A DNA stretch of 64,000 nt from Fusibacter paucivorans (GTDB lineage Bacteria; Bacillota; Clostridia; Peptostreptococcales; Acidaminobacteraceae): NCBI RefSeq assembly GCF_018390735.1, contig NZ_JAHBCL010000003.1:62001-126000 (forward strand), written 5' to 3'. The notes beneath the pieces were generated by a model that saw nothing but the letters and a program-made list of their open reading frames with translations, was not told the origin of the DNA and did not search any database. Position 1 is the first letter of the stretch. Each line of letters starts with the position of its first letter. Both the position numbers and the translations under genes were made by a program. Shown here one piece after another: positions 20,723-30,530 of this stretch.

Positions 20723-22279
20723 TTAAATCTTATTCAAAAGTGCAATCAGCGATTCCTTTCCCATAATATCAATGAGCATCGGAATCTGCGGTCCTGTATT
20801 TTGGCCGATTGTCAGCTGATAAATAAGTCGAAACGCCGCCTTGTCCCAATCACTGTCTCCTGACATCATCGTATCGGTCATGGTTTCCAACTGATTTAAA
20901 AACCGATCGCTGTGAACGTCTTCTGCCTTTTCCAGCAACGCTTTAAAGTTTTGAAGCCATAAGCGCTCTTCTTGTTTGAGATTATTGATAAATTTAACCT
21001 CCGGCGTCGTTTTAATCGCAACTTTTTGCTCGGGCTGCCATTTGCTAATCCAGTAAGAAGCCCTCAATACTTTCTCTTTCACACTTGCTTCTGACATTTC
21101 ACCAGTTTGCTTCTCATTTAGCAACAGTGTTTCCATCATTTCAAGATCGTCGTTTAAAAGCGGCAGCGCCGAGGCAATTACGGAAAATCTTGGCCCAAAC
21201 CATGAAGCAGATCGCGTAATATTGCTAAGTTCCAACGCGAACTTCAAATCGTCATCCTCAACACGGCCTTCGTGGTATTGTTTCGATATCTGCTCAAACT
21301 CAGAATAATTGCGTACAACGTCTTCATCCATATCAATATCGAACGCATGGTCGGCATTGTACTTTGAGTAGAGGTATAGGACGATTTCCGGCGGATAGAC
21401 TTCCAGCAAATCCTTTGGCGTAATGAGGTTGCCGGTTTTCGGTGAAATTTTTGATTTAATGCCCGTATGATCATAAGGCATATAAAACGGTGCTTTCCGT
21501 CCGAAAATTTGTTCAGAAATTAATTTTGAAATATCATAACTGCCACCCGGCACCGAATGTTTATGCCCACCTGGTTCAAAGCAAACGCGTTCATGTTTCC
21601 AACGCATGGCCCAGTCCGCCTTCCAAGTCAGTTTGATACGGTTAATGCTTTCAAGCTCAGCGACTTCCTGATGCCCGCATGTACAGTGGTATTGCACGAC
21701 ATCGGTTTCAGGACTGTATCCCGTAACAGTGGTATGATTGGTTAGACAATTACGACAGTAAAGGGTAATCGGATAAAAGTTCTCACGTACCGCTGAATCT
21801 TGCCGACCGTCAAACGTATGCAGCAAATCGTATATCTCATGACGCATTTTAAGCGCCAAGCGAACATCTTCATTGTAAACACCGGATTTATACATCGTAC
21901 TCTGGTTAATGAACTCCGGGTGAATACCATATTGATTCAGTGCTTCTTCGAACTCATTCTCAAAATGTGCAGCAAAGGATTGATGGCATCCAAACGGATC
22001 GGGTACATCAATAAGCGGCATGCCGATATAACGGCTTAACGTGCTTGGCAGATGATCGGGCACGCGTTTAAAAACATCGTAATCATCCCATGAAAAGATA
22101 AAACGCGTGCGCTTGCCCAGCTGCGCCAGTGCCTTTGTCACAAAATAAGTGGTTACGGCCTCTCTGAAGTTGCCAATGTGAATCTCGCTGGTCGGACTAA
22201 TCCCCGACGCGCATACGTAGACTTCCTCATTTGGATAACGCTCAATAATTGCTTCTGCTGTTTTCATTGCCCAATGCAT
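20723..22279 (-). CDS. lysK: Class I lysyl-tRNA synthetase
   Basis: ASGISPTSEIHIGNFRE (HIGH-type HIGN) and KISPKTGNLITP (KMSKS-type) motifs; start assigned at ATG 22279 after GGAG; T-box leader upstream. Confidence 0.94.
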   Translation of the reverse strand: MHWAMKTAEAIIERYPNEEVYVCASGISPTSEIHIGNFREAVTTYFVTKALAQLGKRTRFIFSWDDYDVFKRVPDHLPSTLSRYIGMPLIDVPDPFGCHQSFAAHFENEFEEALNQYGIHPEFINQSTMYKSGVYNEDVRLALKMRHEIYDLLHTFDGRQDSAVRENFYPITLYCRNCLTNHTTVTGYSPETDVVQYHCTCGHQEVAELESINRIKLTWKADWAMRWKHERVCFEPGGHKHSVPGGSYDISKLISEQIFGRKAPFYMPYDHTGIKSKISPKTGNLITPKDLLEVYPPEIVLYLYSKYNADHAFDIDMDEDVVRNYSEFEQISKQYHEGRVEDDDLKFALELSNITRSASWFGPRFSVIASALPLLNDDLEMMETLLLNEKQTGEMSEASVKEKVLRASYWISKWQPEQKVAIKTTPEVKFINNLKQEERLWLQNFKALLEKAEDVHSDRFLNQLETMTDTMMSGDSDWDKAAFRLIYQLTIGQNTGPQIPMLIDIMGKESLIALLNKI

Positions 22280-22550
22280 CTCATCACTCCTCACTTTGTA
22301 TTCAAACTTTATGTACCCGCTTCTTTGGTAAAGCAGACGACACCGGCTAAGTTTTACAGTGTCATGCCGTGTGCTGCGTTGTACTGTCTTGCGTTGTGTT
22401 GTGCCATGTTATCATATTCTGATTGCGGCCTTAAATTTTATTGCTTTCACCACCATATGTAATGCTTTCGAAAGACTATCTTCAACCCATCGAGGCGAAA
22501 ATCAGGTGAAAGCGATTGCCCTCACTGACAACTCGCTTTTTCTGTAACGC

Positions 22551-22885
22551 AAAAAACTCCCGTTCTCAAGATTTTCACCTTGAGGACGAGAGTTAAACTT
22601 CGTGGTACCACCCCAATTTGTCAATATAGATTGACCTCATTTCAAGTACGGCAGATAAACTGTTGATACTCTAGCCCTCTAACGGTGGCGACCGTTGTAT
22701 TATCTCCCTTTCTTGGGTTCCATACAAAGCTCTGAGGCTTTATTCACCACGCCGTCACCTGCCCTTTTGCACCATCCAAGGGCTCTCTTAAAAGTCGTGC
22801 ATCGGTTACTCTTCTCTTCTCAGCTTTTTAAATGTCTTATCATTTTCAGACGAAGATTCTTTTCTGCATCACCTTCATCCTTAGT
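22551..22885 (-). ncRNA. T-box riboswitch leader for lysK
   Basis: Minus strand GGGGTGGTACCACG T-box, AGAGAGCCCTTGG stem I motif, terminator AACTCTCGTCCTCAAGGTGAAAATCTTGAGAACGGGAGTTTTTT; candidate Lys specifier AAA within GTGAATAAAGCC. 5' boundary approximate. Confidence 0.92.
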
Positions 22886-23006
22886 TGCATTATAAAGAAT
22901 TAAACACGTGCTGTCAATCCTGTGCCTCTGTCATTTATCATGCATCCATGTCTTATCGCTTTTCTGATAAATACTTTTCATAGTCTTCATTCCTCCATGC
23001 AGCGAC

Positions 23007-24272
23007 TTACGCTTCCGCATCGAAGTATTTAAGCAAATACGCCTCCGCCTCAGCATTCCATAAACCATTGTGCTTTTCAACGCGTTCATGCAATGCTTTA
23101 AAGAGCGGATCATTTTCACCCAGTTTGCCAAAATCCTCTATCGCTGTCAGCGGCATGTCAATGTGATTGTAGATAAGCTTTTTGCCACCCGGAATATTGG
23201 GCAGATCCATAATCGCGTCAATGGTTGCATCAATGCCGCCAATATGTGTTAGCATCACCGATGGATTAATGAGATGGTTGGCGGCCATATAAAGCGCTTC
23301 TTTTAAATCATCGGTATTACCCCCGGTGGAACCCATAATGTGTGTATTGCTGTAATGAACATGATAAAGGTTGATCGGCGCGTTGAACTGATGATCTGTC
23401 GGCCCTGCAAAGAAGTTCATACAGCCGTCCTTCGCCAACAGTTTATCACCTTCTTCGACGAGTACTTTAACCGGTGCGTATACGAAGACATCATCATAGC
23501 CCTTATCGCCTGTCAGTGACATCAAATGTGCAATGGGATCATCATAAGCTGCCGTGTTGACATAAATGAGTTCAACACCTGCTGCTTTGGCGCGTTCAGG
23601 TGTTATAAACCGCGCCGCTCTTTTCAGTCGATCATCACTGATATCCGCAACGACAACGCGCTTCGGACGATTGTCAATGGCCAGCGCATAGTCAACGGCG
23701 CCAAGCCCCATTGGTCCTGCACCCCCCATGATGATGAGGTCTCCGCCTGCCTTAGTTCCCATGATATGCTCGTACTTGCCCGTAACAGTATGGTAATTGG
23801 CATGATAACCGCCAATAATACAGGACATGGGTTCGCCAAGTGAAGCACCAAAGTAACTGTCACCGTCATAAACCAGCAGGCAGCCGAGTTCCATTACTTC
23901 AGGCGGAATGATGTTGTAAGTTGCATTGCCGCCAAAATACGGATAGGAATACCCCGGTGAAAACGGACTTCCTTTGTAATTGAGTGCCGGCTGAAGTGAA
24001 AATTTCTGCCCCGGCAGAAACTGTCCTTCGTATTTCTTGCCGACTTTGACGATAACACCTGCCATTTCATGACCGACAATAATAGGATTCGTATCGACAT
24101 CCTGCGGCACGCGTTTGTGATTTTTACCTTGTTTAACCGCTTTATACGTCGACATGCAAATGCTGTCGGAGATTACTTTTACAAGTATTTCATCTTCCTT
24201 CATTTCCGGTAAATCAAACGTCTCAAGTCTCAAGTCATCAAGACCATACATTCTTACTGCTTTTGTTTTCAT
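23007..24272 (-). CDS. Zinc-type alcohol dehydrogenase, L-sorbose-1-phosphate reductase-like
   Basis: Start at ATG 24272 (MKTKAVRMYGLDDLRLE); GHEMAGVIVKVG Zn-ADH motif, GGAGPMGLGAVDYAL NAD motif; next to PTS. Confidence 0.8.
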   Translation of the reverse strand: MKTKAVRMYGLDDLRLETFDLPEMKEDEILVKVISDSICMSTYKAVKQGKNHKRVPQDVDTNPIIVGHEMAGVIVKVGKKYEGQFLPGQKFSLQPALNYKGSPFSPGYSYPYFGGNATYNIIPPEVMELGCLLVYDGDSYFGASLGEPMSCIIGGYHANYHTVTGKYEHIMGTKAGGDLIIMGGAGPMGLGAVDYALAIDNRPKRVVVADISDDRLKRAARFITPERAKAAGVELIYVNTAAYDDPIAHLMSLTGDKGYDDVFVYAPVKVLVEEGDKLLAKDGCMNFFAGPTDHQFNAPINLYHVHYSNTHIMGSTGGNTDDLKEALYMAANHLINPSVMLTHIGGIDATIDAIMDLPNIPGGKKLIYNHIDMPLTAIEDFGKLGENDPLFKALHERVEKHNGLWNAEAEAYLLKYFDAEA

Positions 24273-24409
24273 GTCCTCTTTCCCCGTACAGCCACAGCTG
24301 TACGATTCCTTTCTTAAATCAAGATCGCGTACGATCATTACTTCAGTTTCATTAACCATTACTTCTATTCAACCATTACTTCTATCTCACTAAAAACGCA
24401 ATCATGCCA

Positions 24410-24658
24410 TTAAATATATTCAATGGATACCGCTTTTAAATGCGATTGAATCCATGTTAAATCTATCGGATTCGTCCCTTTTGTCGTCACCGCACCGGCG
24501 CTCGTTGCCAGTGCCAATCGCAAGACCTCTTCCGGCATATCGTTATTCACCATGCCATAGACAAAGGCGCCAACAAAGGCATCTCCGGCGCCGTCTGACA
24601 AACCGTTTATCGCCAGCGTTCGATCCATCGCCGGGTTGACGGTTACTGTAATGATCAT
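24410..24658 (-). pseudogene. Internally deleted PfkB-family sugar (phosphate) kinase remnant
   Basis: 82 aa ORF joins a PfkB N-terminus (MIITVTVNPAMDRTLAI) directly to the C-terminal GAGDAFVGAFVYGM catalytic motif; ~200 codons missing. Confidence 0.8.
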
Positions 24659-26487
24659 TGCGCCAACATCCCCTCTGCTGCAAAGATATCATAAATTGTA
24701 TCCGGATTCTTTGTCCGCAGCATTTGATTCAGCAATTCGTCTTCTTCAATGGCTTCAGCCACATTAGAAAGAATTTGGAGATGCTCGTTGCCTTTTCCGG
24801 CAATGCCGATCACAAGCTTTGCAATATTGCCGCTGCCGAAATCAATGCCATTTGGATATTGAACAACGACAATACCAGAGGCAATAATACTGTCCTTAAC
24901 GGCATTTTCACCATGCGGTATCGCAACGCCATTGCCGATAAAGGTCGTGAATTTTTCCTCTCTCGCCAACATGCCCTCGATATAATTTGCTTCGACATAA
25001 CCGCTTTCGACGAGCAGTTGCCCAGCATAGCGAATCGCTTCTTCTTTTGAAACAGATGCCTTATCTAAAATGATGTTGGACTTCATTAAAATTTGATCTG
25101 GTACTTGATGGTTCATGGTTACCTCCTTAAAATGACACCTCTTGAGCAAGGCATCTATTAAAGCTTCATAATACGCGCGGTCTAAAAAGTCTTTTATCCC
25201 TATATAGAGCGCCCCCGGCACAGCTTGCCGTGCACAGGGCAGCAAATCATTAAAAGTAATAATGGCAGAGGCATCCTCTGGTATATCGTCCAGTGAGACA
25301 TTTTCTATCAAGACATTGACACCGCTGGCTCTCAACATTTTTTGCAGCAATGATGCCCCCATGGCACTAGACCCCATACCCGCATCACAGGCAAAGACAA
25401 TTTTGGCAATCTCATAATTGCCTTGATAACCTTTAAAGATATCCGTTTCAAATGCCATTTCGTCATGATCCGGCATTTCCCATGATTCTCGTCTGGCAAT
25501 GAGTAAACCTGCCGATAGAAATGACGCCACTGACGAACCGATAATTCCGAGTAAAATGCCAAAGAGCTTATTTTTAGGTGCCAATGCTAAAATGGCTAAC
25601 AAACTGCCGGGTGAAGCCATTGCAACAAGGCCGCTGTCAAACAGCTGAAAGATAAAATCGCCGACGAGACCGCCGATGATTACGGATACAAAGAGCACAG
25701 GATACATCATGACATAGGGAAAATAAATTTCATGAATACCGCCAAGGGCATGAATAATCAGTGCACCGGGTGCTGTTAGTTTCGCACTTCCCCTGCCGTT
25801 AACCCAGTAGGCTGCTAAGATGCCAATACCCGGCCCCGGATTTGTTTCCAGCAAGAAGAAAATAGCATCGCCTTTTGCCAGAGACTGCTGAAGTCCCAGT
25901 GGTGTCAAAATGCCGTGATTAATCGCATTGTTTAAAAAGAGCACCTTGCCGGGTTCAATAAAAATGGCTGCGAGGAACAGTAGACTTCTGGAAACAGCAA
26001 AGTCAACACCCAGTTTAAAAAGTGCATTAAGATGGCCGATAATTGGACCAATCATCACATAACCCAAAATAATCATAATCGTGCCGAGTACGCCAGCCGT
26101 AAAATTTGACATGAGCATTTCAAACCCAATGGGCGTATGCCTTTTGAGCATGCCGTCAACGCGTTTTAGCAAATAAGCACTAATGGGGCCCATAATCATG
26201 GCACCTACAAACATGGGCGTCTGCGTGCCAATGATGACGCCCATCGTGCCGACAACGGCAATAATGCCGCCTTTGTGACCGTAAATGTGCTGTCCGCCGG
26301 CATAGGCGACTAGACTCGGCAGTGCATAGATCATTAAAGGCACCACGAGCATATTCATTGCCGTGCTGGGAAACCAGCCATCGGGATTAAAAAGCGTGGT
26401 GATAATGCCCCATGCGATGAAGGCACTAATGTTCGGCATGACCATTCTGCTTAAAAATCTACCGATCCGTTGAAGTTTAGAGGTCAT
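24655..26487 (-). CDS. PTS mannitol-family EIICBA fusion
   Basis: 610 aa; EIIC core, EIIB FACDAGMGSSAMGAS, EIIA with FIGNGVAIPHGENAVK. Confidence 0.93.
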   Translation of the reverse strand: MTSKLQRIGRFLSRMVMPNISAFIAWGIITTLFNPDGWFPSTAMNMLVVPLMIYALPSLVAYAGGQHIYGHKGGIIAVVGTMGVIIGTQTPMFVGAMIMGPISAYLLKRVDGMLKRHTPIGFEMLMSNFTAGVLGTIMIILGYVMIGPIIGHLNALFKLGVDFAVSRSLLFLAAIFIEPGKVLFLNNAINHGILTPLGLQQSLAKGDAIFFLLETNPGPGIGILAAYWVNGRGSAKLTAPGALIIHALGGIHEIYFPYVMMYPVLFVSVIIGGLVGDFIFQLFDSGLVAMASPGSLLAILALAPKNKLFGILLGIIGSSVASFLSAGLLIARRESWEMPDHDEMAFETDIFKGYQGNYEIAKIVFACDAGMGSSAMGASLLQKMLRASGVNVLIENVSLDDIPEDASAIITFNDLLPCARQAVPGALYIGIKDFLDRAYYEALIDALLKRCHFKEVTMNHQVPDQILMKSNIILDKASVSKEEAIRYAGQLLVESGYVEANYIEGMLAREEKFTTFIGNGVAIPHGENAVKDSIIASGIVVVQYPNGIDFGSGNIAKLVIGIAGKGNEHLQILSNVAEAIEEDELLNQMLRTKNPDTIYDIFAAEGMLAQ

Positions 26488-28594
26488 TTGGACCTCCTTT
26501 TTGGAGCTGTTTATTCAGCCAGCGCTGCAAAATTGTGTTTATATAAGCTTTAATAGATGCTTCGTCACCATGTTTTATTTGATTTAAAAAAAGATCGTCT
26601 TCAATAATTGCCTTGCTGAGCTGGCTCATCATATCTGACTGTATGCTTGATCGCTGTTCCGGCATTCCCATGACGATGACATTTTCAATGACATCCTTAT
26701 GAACATTTACGGCATTGTTTAAACGCCAGACGCTGAAGCAGACGCTGTCAAAAATCTCTGATCGCGTATGCAGCAGCATTAAACCTTCACCATGGATAAT
26801 CGTACTGCCAAGCCGCTCACGCGCTTGAAACTGCCGTTCTAATTTTTTACGAGTGCGAAACTCGCCGGCATAGGATTCGGCAATCTGTTTAATAATCTGC
26901 GACAGTGATTTTGCGTGCAAATCGGTTACCAGTTTAAAATGTGCTTCCAGCGTTAAGACACTCTCTGTTACATCGTGAATCCATTGAACTTGGGCACGAT
27001 CATTGTGTTCCTTCGGTGGTGCTGAAATTTTCGCCCCCGGCTGATTGTTAAGCATTTTGAGTACGTGTGCAATACGCGCCTCATCGTCTTCGAGAAGCAG
27101 CGGGTTGACGATTACAACGGGCACTGTTGTCTTTTCCAGCGCAATGGTTGAGATGAGCAATTCAACACCATAGACATCCGCTTTTCCCAAGAGGATATCT
27201 TCTTTTGAGAATTGTGCTGCAATCGTCAATTTGGGAAACAGCTTCGAGAGCCTTGAATAAAGCAGGCTCGATGTGCCAATACCGCTTGAACATACGACGC
27301 CGATGCGAATATCACGTTGTACAATTTGCGCTTTTCGAAATCGTTCAATGGCAGCGCCAAAGTGCATGGCGATATAGCCTACCTCTGCCTCAGGTACCTC
27401 AACATCAAATCGGTCACGAATGATCACTGTTGTTTTAAGCGACATGTTAAAGATTTCAGGATACATTTCTTTAATCTTGTCGAGTAGCGGATTTCGAATA
27501 TCCAAGTGCAGTTTCATTCGCGTCAGCGCAGGTTTAAGGTGGCTGACTAACCCAACGAGCAGACGTTCGTCGTCACTGAAATCATAGCCGCTTTCGCTTT
27601 TAAAAACAGCCATCATCTTTGATGCCAATTTGCTGATTTCATAGTTGCTGATCATGACATCGTTTTCATCCACCAATGCTGCGGTTTTAAGTTTTGAACC
27701 TTTTAAATGCATGGTAATATAGCCGAGCTCGTCTTCCGGAAAAACAATGTTGAATTTTGATTGAATACTTTGACCGATTATGCCTGCCATTTCATAATGT
27801 GCATCGCGCTGGAGTTCTTTTAACAGTTCGGGATTCATACGGATGCGTTCACCGCGCGCCGTTCGTTGAATGGCAATGGCAAGATGTATTAAAAGCCCCA
27901 TGTATGCAGCATCCGTCAGCCGCCTTGCAATAAGCGTTTCATACTGTCTTAGCAGTGTTGTTACCTTGATCAGCACATCTCTGTCAATCAGCGCTTCCAC
28001 CATGTTTTCTTGATAAAGTCCCGTTTCCAGCAGTGCAACCAATTCTTGATGCTCATAATGCTGATACAAGAAATCGACAATTGCCTTTCTGAATTGCGTC
28101 TCACTGCCTTCGAGATAGACGCCGAACCCAGGTTTGCGAATAAGTTCAATTTCACGTTTATTAAACCAAGGCTCAATTTTATCCATATCATAGGAAATCG
28201 TCGCTTCTGAGACGCTGAGCATATTGGCAAAATAGAAAAACTTTTGCGGTTCACGACTTTTAAGCAGTTCGACGATTAACACATTTTGGCGCATTGCCTG
28301 ATCAAAGTGAACATCGGCCTTTCTTGCAAATTCCGTTTTAAACCGCTCACGCTGTGCCGATGTTGCAGCAATTGAAAGACCCAGACGCGTCTTTTTTGAC
28401 AGTGTCATGCCAAGTTCCGCTGTAATTGCCTCAACTGCTTCCATTTCCCTAAAGATCGTGCGCCGACTGACATTTAGCTTTTCTGCAATTGCTGCAATGG
28501 CGATATAGTTTTCTGTTTCCAGTAGTATTTCAATGATTTCAATGACCCTTCTTGAATAATCCAAAGCGTCCTCCATACGATTTATCGCAGACAA
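26477..28594 (-). CDS. MtlR-type PRD-containing transcriptional regulator
   Basis: 705 aa; N-terminal HTHs, two PRDs (GYITMHLKGSK, VGYIAMHFGAAIERF), EIIB-like GVVCSSGIGTSSLL, EIIA-like IIHGEGLMLLHTRS. Confidence 0.92.
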   Translation of the reverse strand: MSAINRMEDALDYSRRVIEIIEILLETENYIAIAAIAEKLNVSRRTIFREMEAVEAITAELGMTLSKKTRLGLSIAATSAQRERFKTEFARKADVHFDQAMRQNVLIVELLKSREPQKFFYFANMLSVSEATISYDMDKIEPWFNKREIELIRKPGFGVYLEGSETQFRKAIVDFLYQHYEHQELVALLETGLYQENMVEALIDRDVLIKVTTLLRQYETLIARRLTDAAYMGLLIHLAIAIQRTARGERIRMNPELLKELQRDAHYEMAGIIGQSIQSKFNIVFPEDELGYITMHLKGSKLKTAALVDENDVMISNYEISKLASKMMAVFKSESGYDFSDDERLLVGLVSHLKPALTRMKLHLDIRNPLLDKIKEMYPEIFNMSLKTTVIIRDRFDVEVPEAEVGYIAMHFGAAIERFRKAQIVQRDIRIGVVCSSGIGTSSLLYSRLSKLFPKLTIAAQFSKEDILLGKADVYGVELLISTIALEKTTVPVVIVNPLLLEDDEARIAHVLKMLNNQPGAKISAPPKEHNDRAQVQWIHDVTESVLTLEAHFKLVTDLHAKSLSQIIKQIAESYAGEFRTRKKLERQFQARERLGSTIIHGEGLMLLHTRSEIFDSVCFSVWRLNNAVNVHKDVIENVIVMGMPEQRSSIQSDMMSQLSKAIIEDDLFLNQIKHGDEASIKAYINTILQRWLNKQLQKGGPNDL

Positions 28595-28751
28595 TTTTTA
28601 AGAATTGAATTTTCTGACAGTTATTCAGTATTATTATATCCCACTTATAACATTTTTATCCAATAAACTTCCTATATGCTGTCATCAGCAATTAGTGCCA
28701 TAATTGAAGAACGTTGTAGAGGGAAGAAAGGCCATCATCATTTGATGAAAT

Positions 28752-28780
28752 GAAACAGTGAAGCCTTGACTCCACTGTTT
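28752..28780 (-). terminator. Intrinsic terminator after mtlA-like gene
   Basis: GAAACAGTG...CACTGTTTC inverted repeat just past the 28789 stop. Confidence 0.65.
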
Positions 28781-28788
28781 CTCAATGA

Positions 28789-30174
28789 CTATTTTTTTAG
28801 TCGTTCGACGAGTTCATCGTATACCGGATTGCCAACAAATTGTTCGATGGCAATGAGTTCTGCTGTTGCATTGTGCTCTTTTGCACGTTCCGCCAGTGTC
28901 TTATGTGTAATGACAATATCAGCGTCACTTGGAATATTTTCAAGGGATGTATTGATGACTTCAATTGCTAATCCCGCCTTTTGAACTTTCTTGCGGAGCG
29001 TGGTCGCACCCATGGCACTTGATCCCATTCCTGCATCACAGGCGACGACAATTTTCTTAACTGTTTGAATACCTTTTGAAGACGCCTTCATTTCTTTCAT
29101 TGTCGCCTGCGCTTTTGACAAACTGTCGTCTTCGCTATCAAAGTTTTTGCGTTTCAGGAAAAATGCCGCGACAATAAAGGAAACCGCTGTCGAAACAATG
29201 ACTCCCAAGATCACTGCAATAAAGCTTCCTTTCGGCGTCATCGCCAAAACGGCTAGAATACTGCCCGGTGATGGTGTCGCAATGAGTCCAGCCCCGAAAA
29301 TCGTAAACGTTAGCACACCGCTCATACCACCTGCAATAACCGCGAGAATCAGCACTGGATACATCAGTACATAAGGAAAATAAATTTCGTGTATGCCGCC
29401 TAAAAAGTGAATGATAATCGCACTTGGCGCCGATTCCTTGACCATGCCTTTTGAAAAGAACCAGTATGCCAATAGAACACCAAGTCCTGGACCCGGATTG
29501 GTCTCGAGTAGGAAAAAGATCGACTTGCCTGTTTCGGTGGCCTGTTGAATGCCTAAAGGTCCTAAGATGCCGTGATTAATCGCATTGTTGAGGAACAAAA
29601 TCTTGCCGGGTTCAATAAAGATTGAGGTAAATGGCAGCAGGTTTGCTGCAACGATCGCTTCAACGCCTGTCTTCAATACGTTGTTGAGTGCAAGCACGAC
29701 TGGTCCGATCGCATAAAAGCCTAACAGTGAAACGAGCATCCCCAAGATGCCGGCTGAGAAATTTGCAACGAGCATTTCGAAGCCCGCTGTAATTTTACCT
29801 TCAACCATGCCATCAAATTTCTTAATCACATAGCCGCCTAGAGGTCCCATAATCATGGCGCCCATGAACATTGGGATATCTGCACCGACGATGACGCCCA
29901 TCGTCGCAACGGCGCCGACGACACCGCCCCTAACATCCGCTACGAGTTTACCACCCGTATAACCAATTAATAATGGCAATAAGTAAGTAATCATTGGGCC
30001 GACTAATGTTGCCAGCCGCTCATTCGGCATCCAGCCCGTTGCAATAAAAAGTGTTGTTATAATACCCCAAGCTATAAAAGCACCTAAATTCGGCATGACC
30101 ATACCGCTTAAAAATCGACCAAACCTTTGAACATTTTCTTTACCGGATTTGTTTGGTTTTGAAACATGATCCAT
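28789..30174 (-). CDS. PTS mannitol-family EIICB
   Basis: 461 aa; GRFLSGMVMPNLGAFIAWGIITTLF EIIC and VVACDAGMGSSAMGATTL EIIB. Confidence 0.94.
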   Translation of the reverse strand: MDHVSKPNKSGKENVQRFGRFLSGMVMPNLGAFIAWGIITTLFIATGWMPNERLATLVGPMITYLLPLLIGYTGGKLVADVRGGVVGAVATMGVIVGADIPMFMGAMIMGPLGGYVIKKFDGMVEGKITAGFEMLVANFSAGILGMLVSLLGFYAIGPVVLALNNVLKTGVEAIVAANLLPFTSIFIEPGKILFLNNAINHGILGPLGIQQATETGKSIFFLLETNPGPGLGVLLAYWFFSKGMVKESAPSAIIIHFLGGIHEIYFPYVLMYPVLILAVIAGGMSGVLTFTIFGAGLIATPSPGSILAVLAMTPKGSFIAVILGVIVSTAVSFIVAAFFLKRKNFDSEDDSLSKAQATMKEMKASSKGIQTVKKIVVACDAGMGSSAMGATTLRKKVQKAGLAIEVINTSLENIPSDADIVITHKTLAERAKEHNATAELIAIEQFVGNPVYDELVERLKK

Positions 30175-30403
30175 TTTATTCTGCCCCCTTCATTATTTTG
30201 CATTCAAGATTTTTCATTCAAGTTCATGAATACCTTGCCATTGATTTTGACCTTAGCTGTCGGTCAAATGAAGTCTAGACTGTTTACAATTAGATTATGT
30301 TCTCGATTCTGTGCAATTTCAAATGAAAGACCATTAGTTTTGTCATTGAAGATTAATGCCAAAACTTATAAAGCAGTCTATGAGTCGGCCATAGCGAATC
30401 GTT

Positions 30404-30448
30404 AAAACGAAAAAAAACGAGCGGATCACACTCGTTTTTTTTCGTTTT
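30404..30448. terminator. Bidirectional intrinsic terminator
   Basis: 18-bp perfect arms AAAACGAAAAAAAACGAG / CTCGTTTTTTTTCGTTTT. Confidence 0.88.
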
Positions 30449-30530
30449 ATATTGATTTCATTCAATTTTATCCCAATTAACGGTTTCTTCAACTGTATTT
30501 TATAATCCCCTTAACGGGTTAATCAGTCTT

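Noticed and set aside
22361-22412. GT-rich stretch considered as microsatellite or CRISPR fragment
   Set aside because: Too short and degenerate; retained only as part of the long-leader observation.
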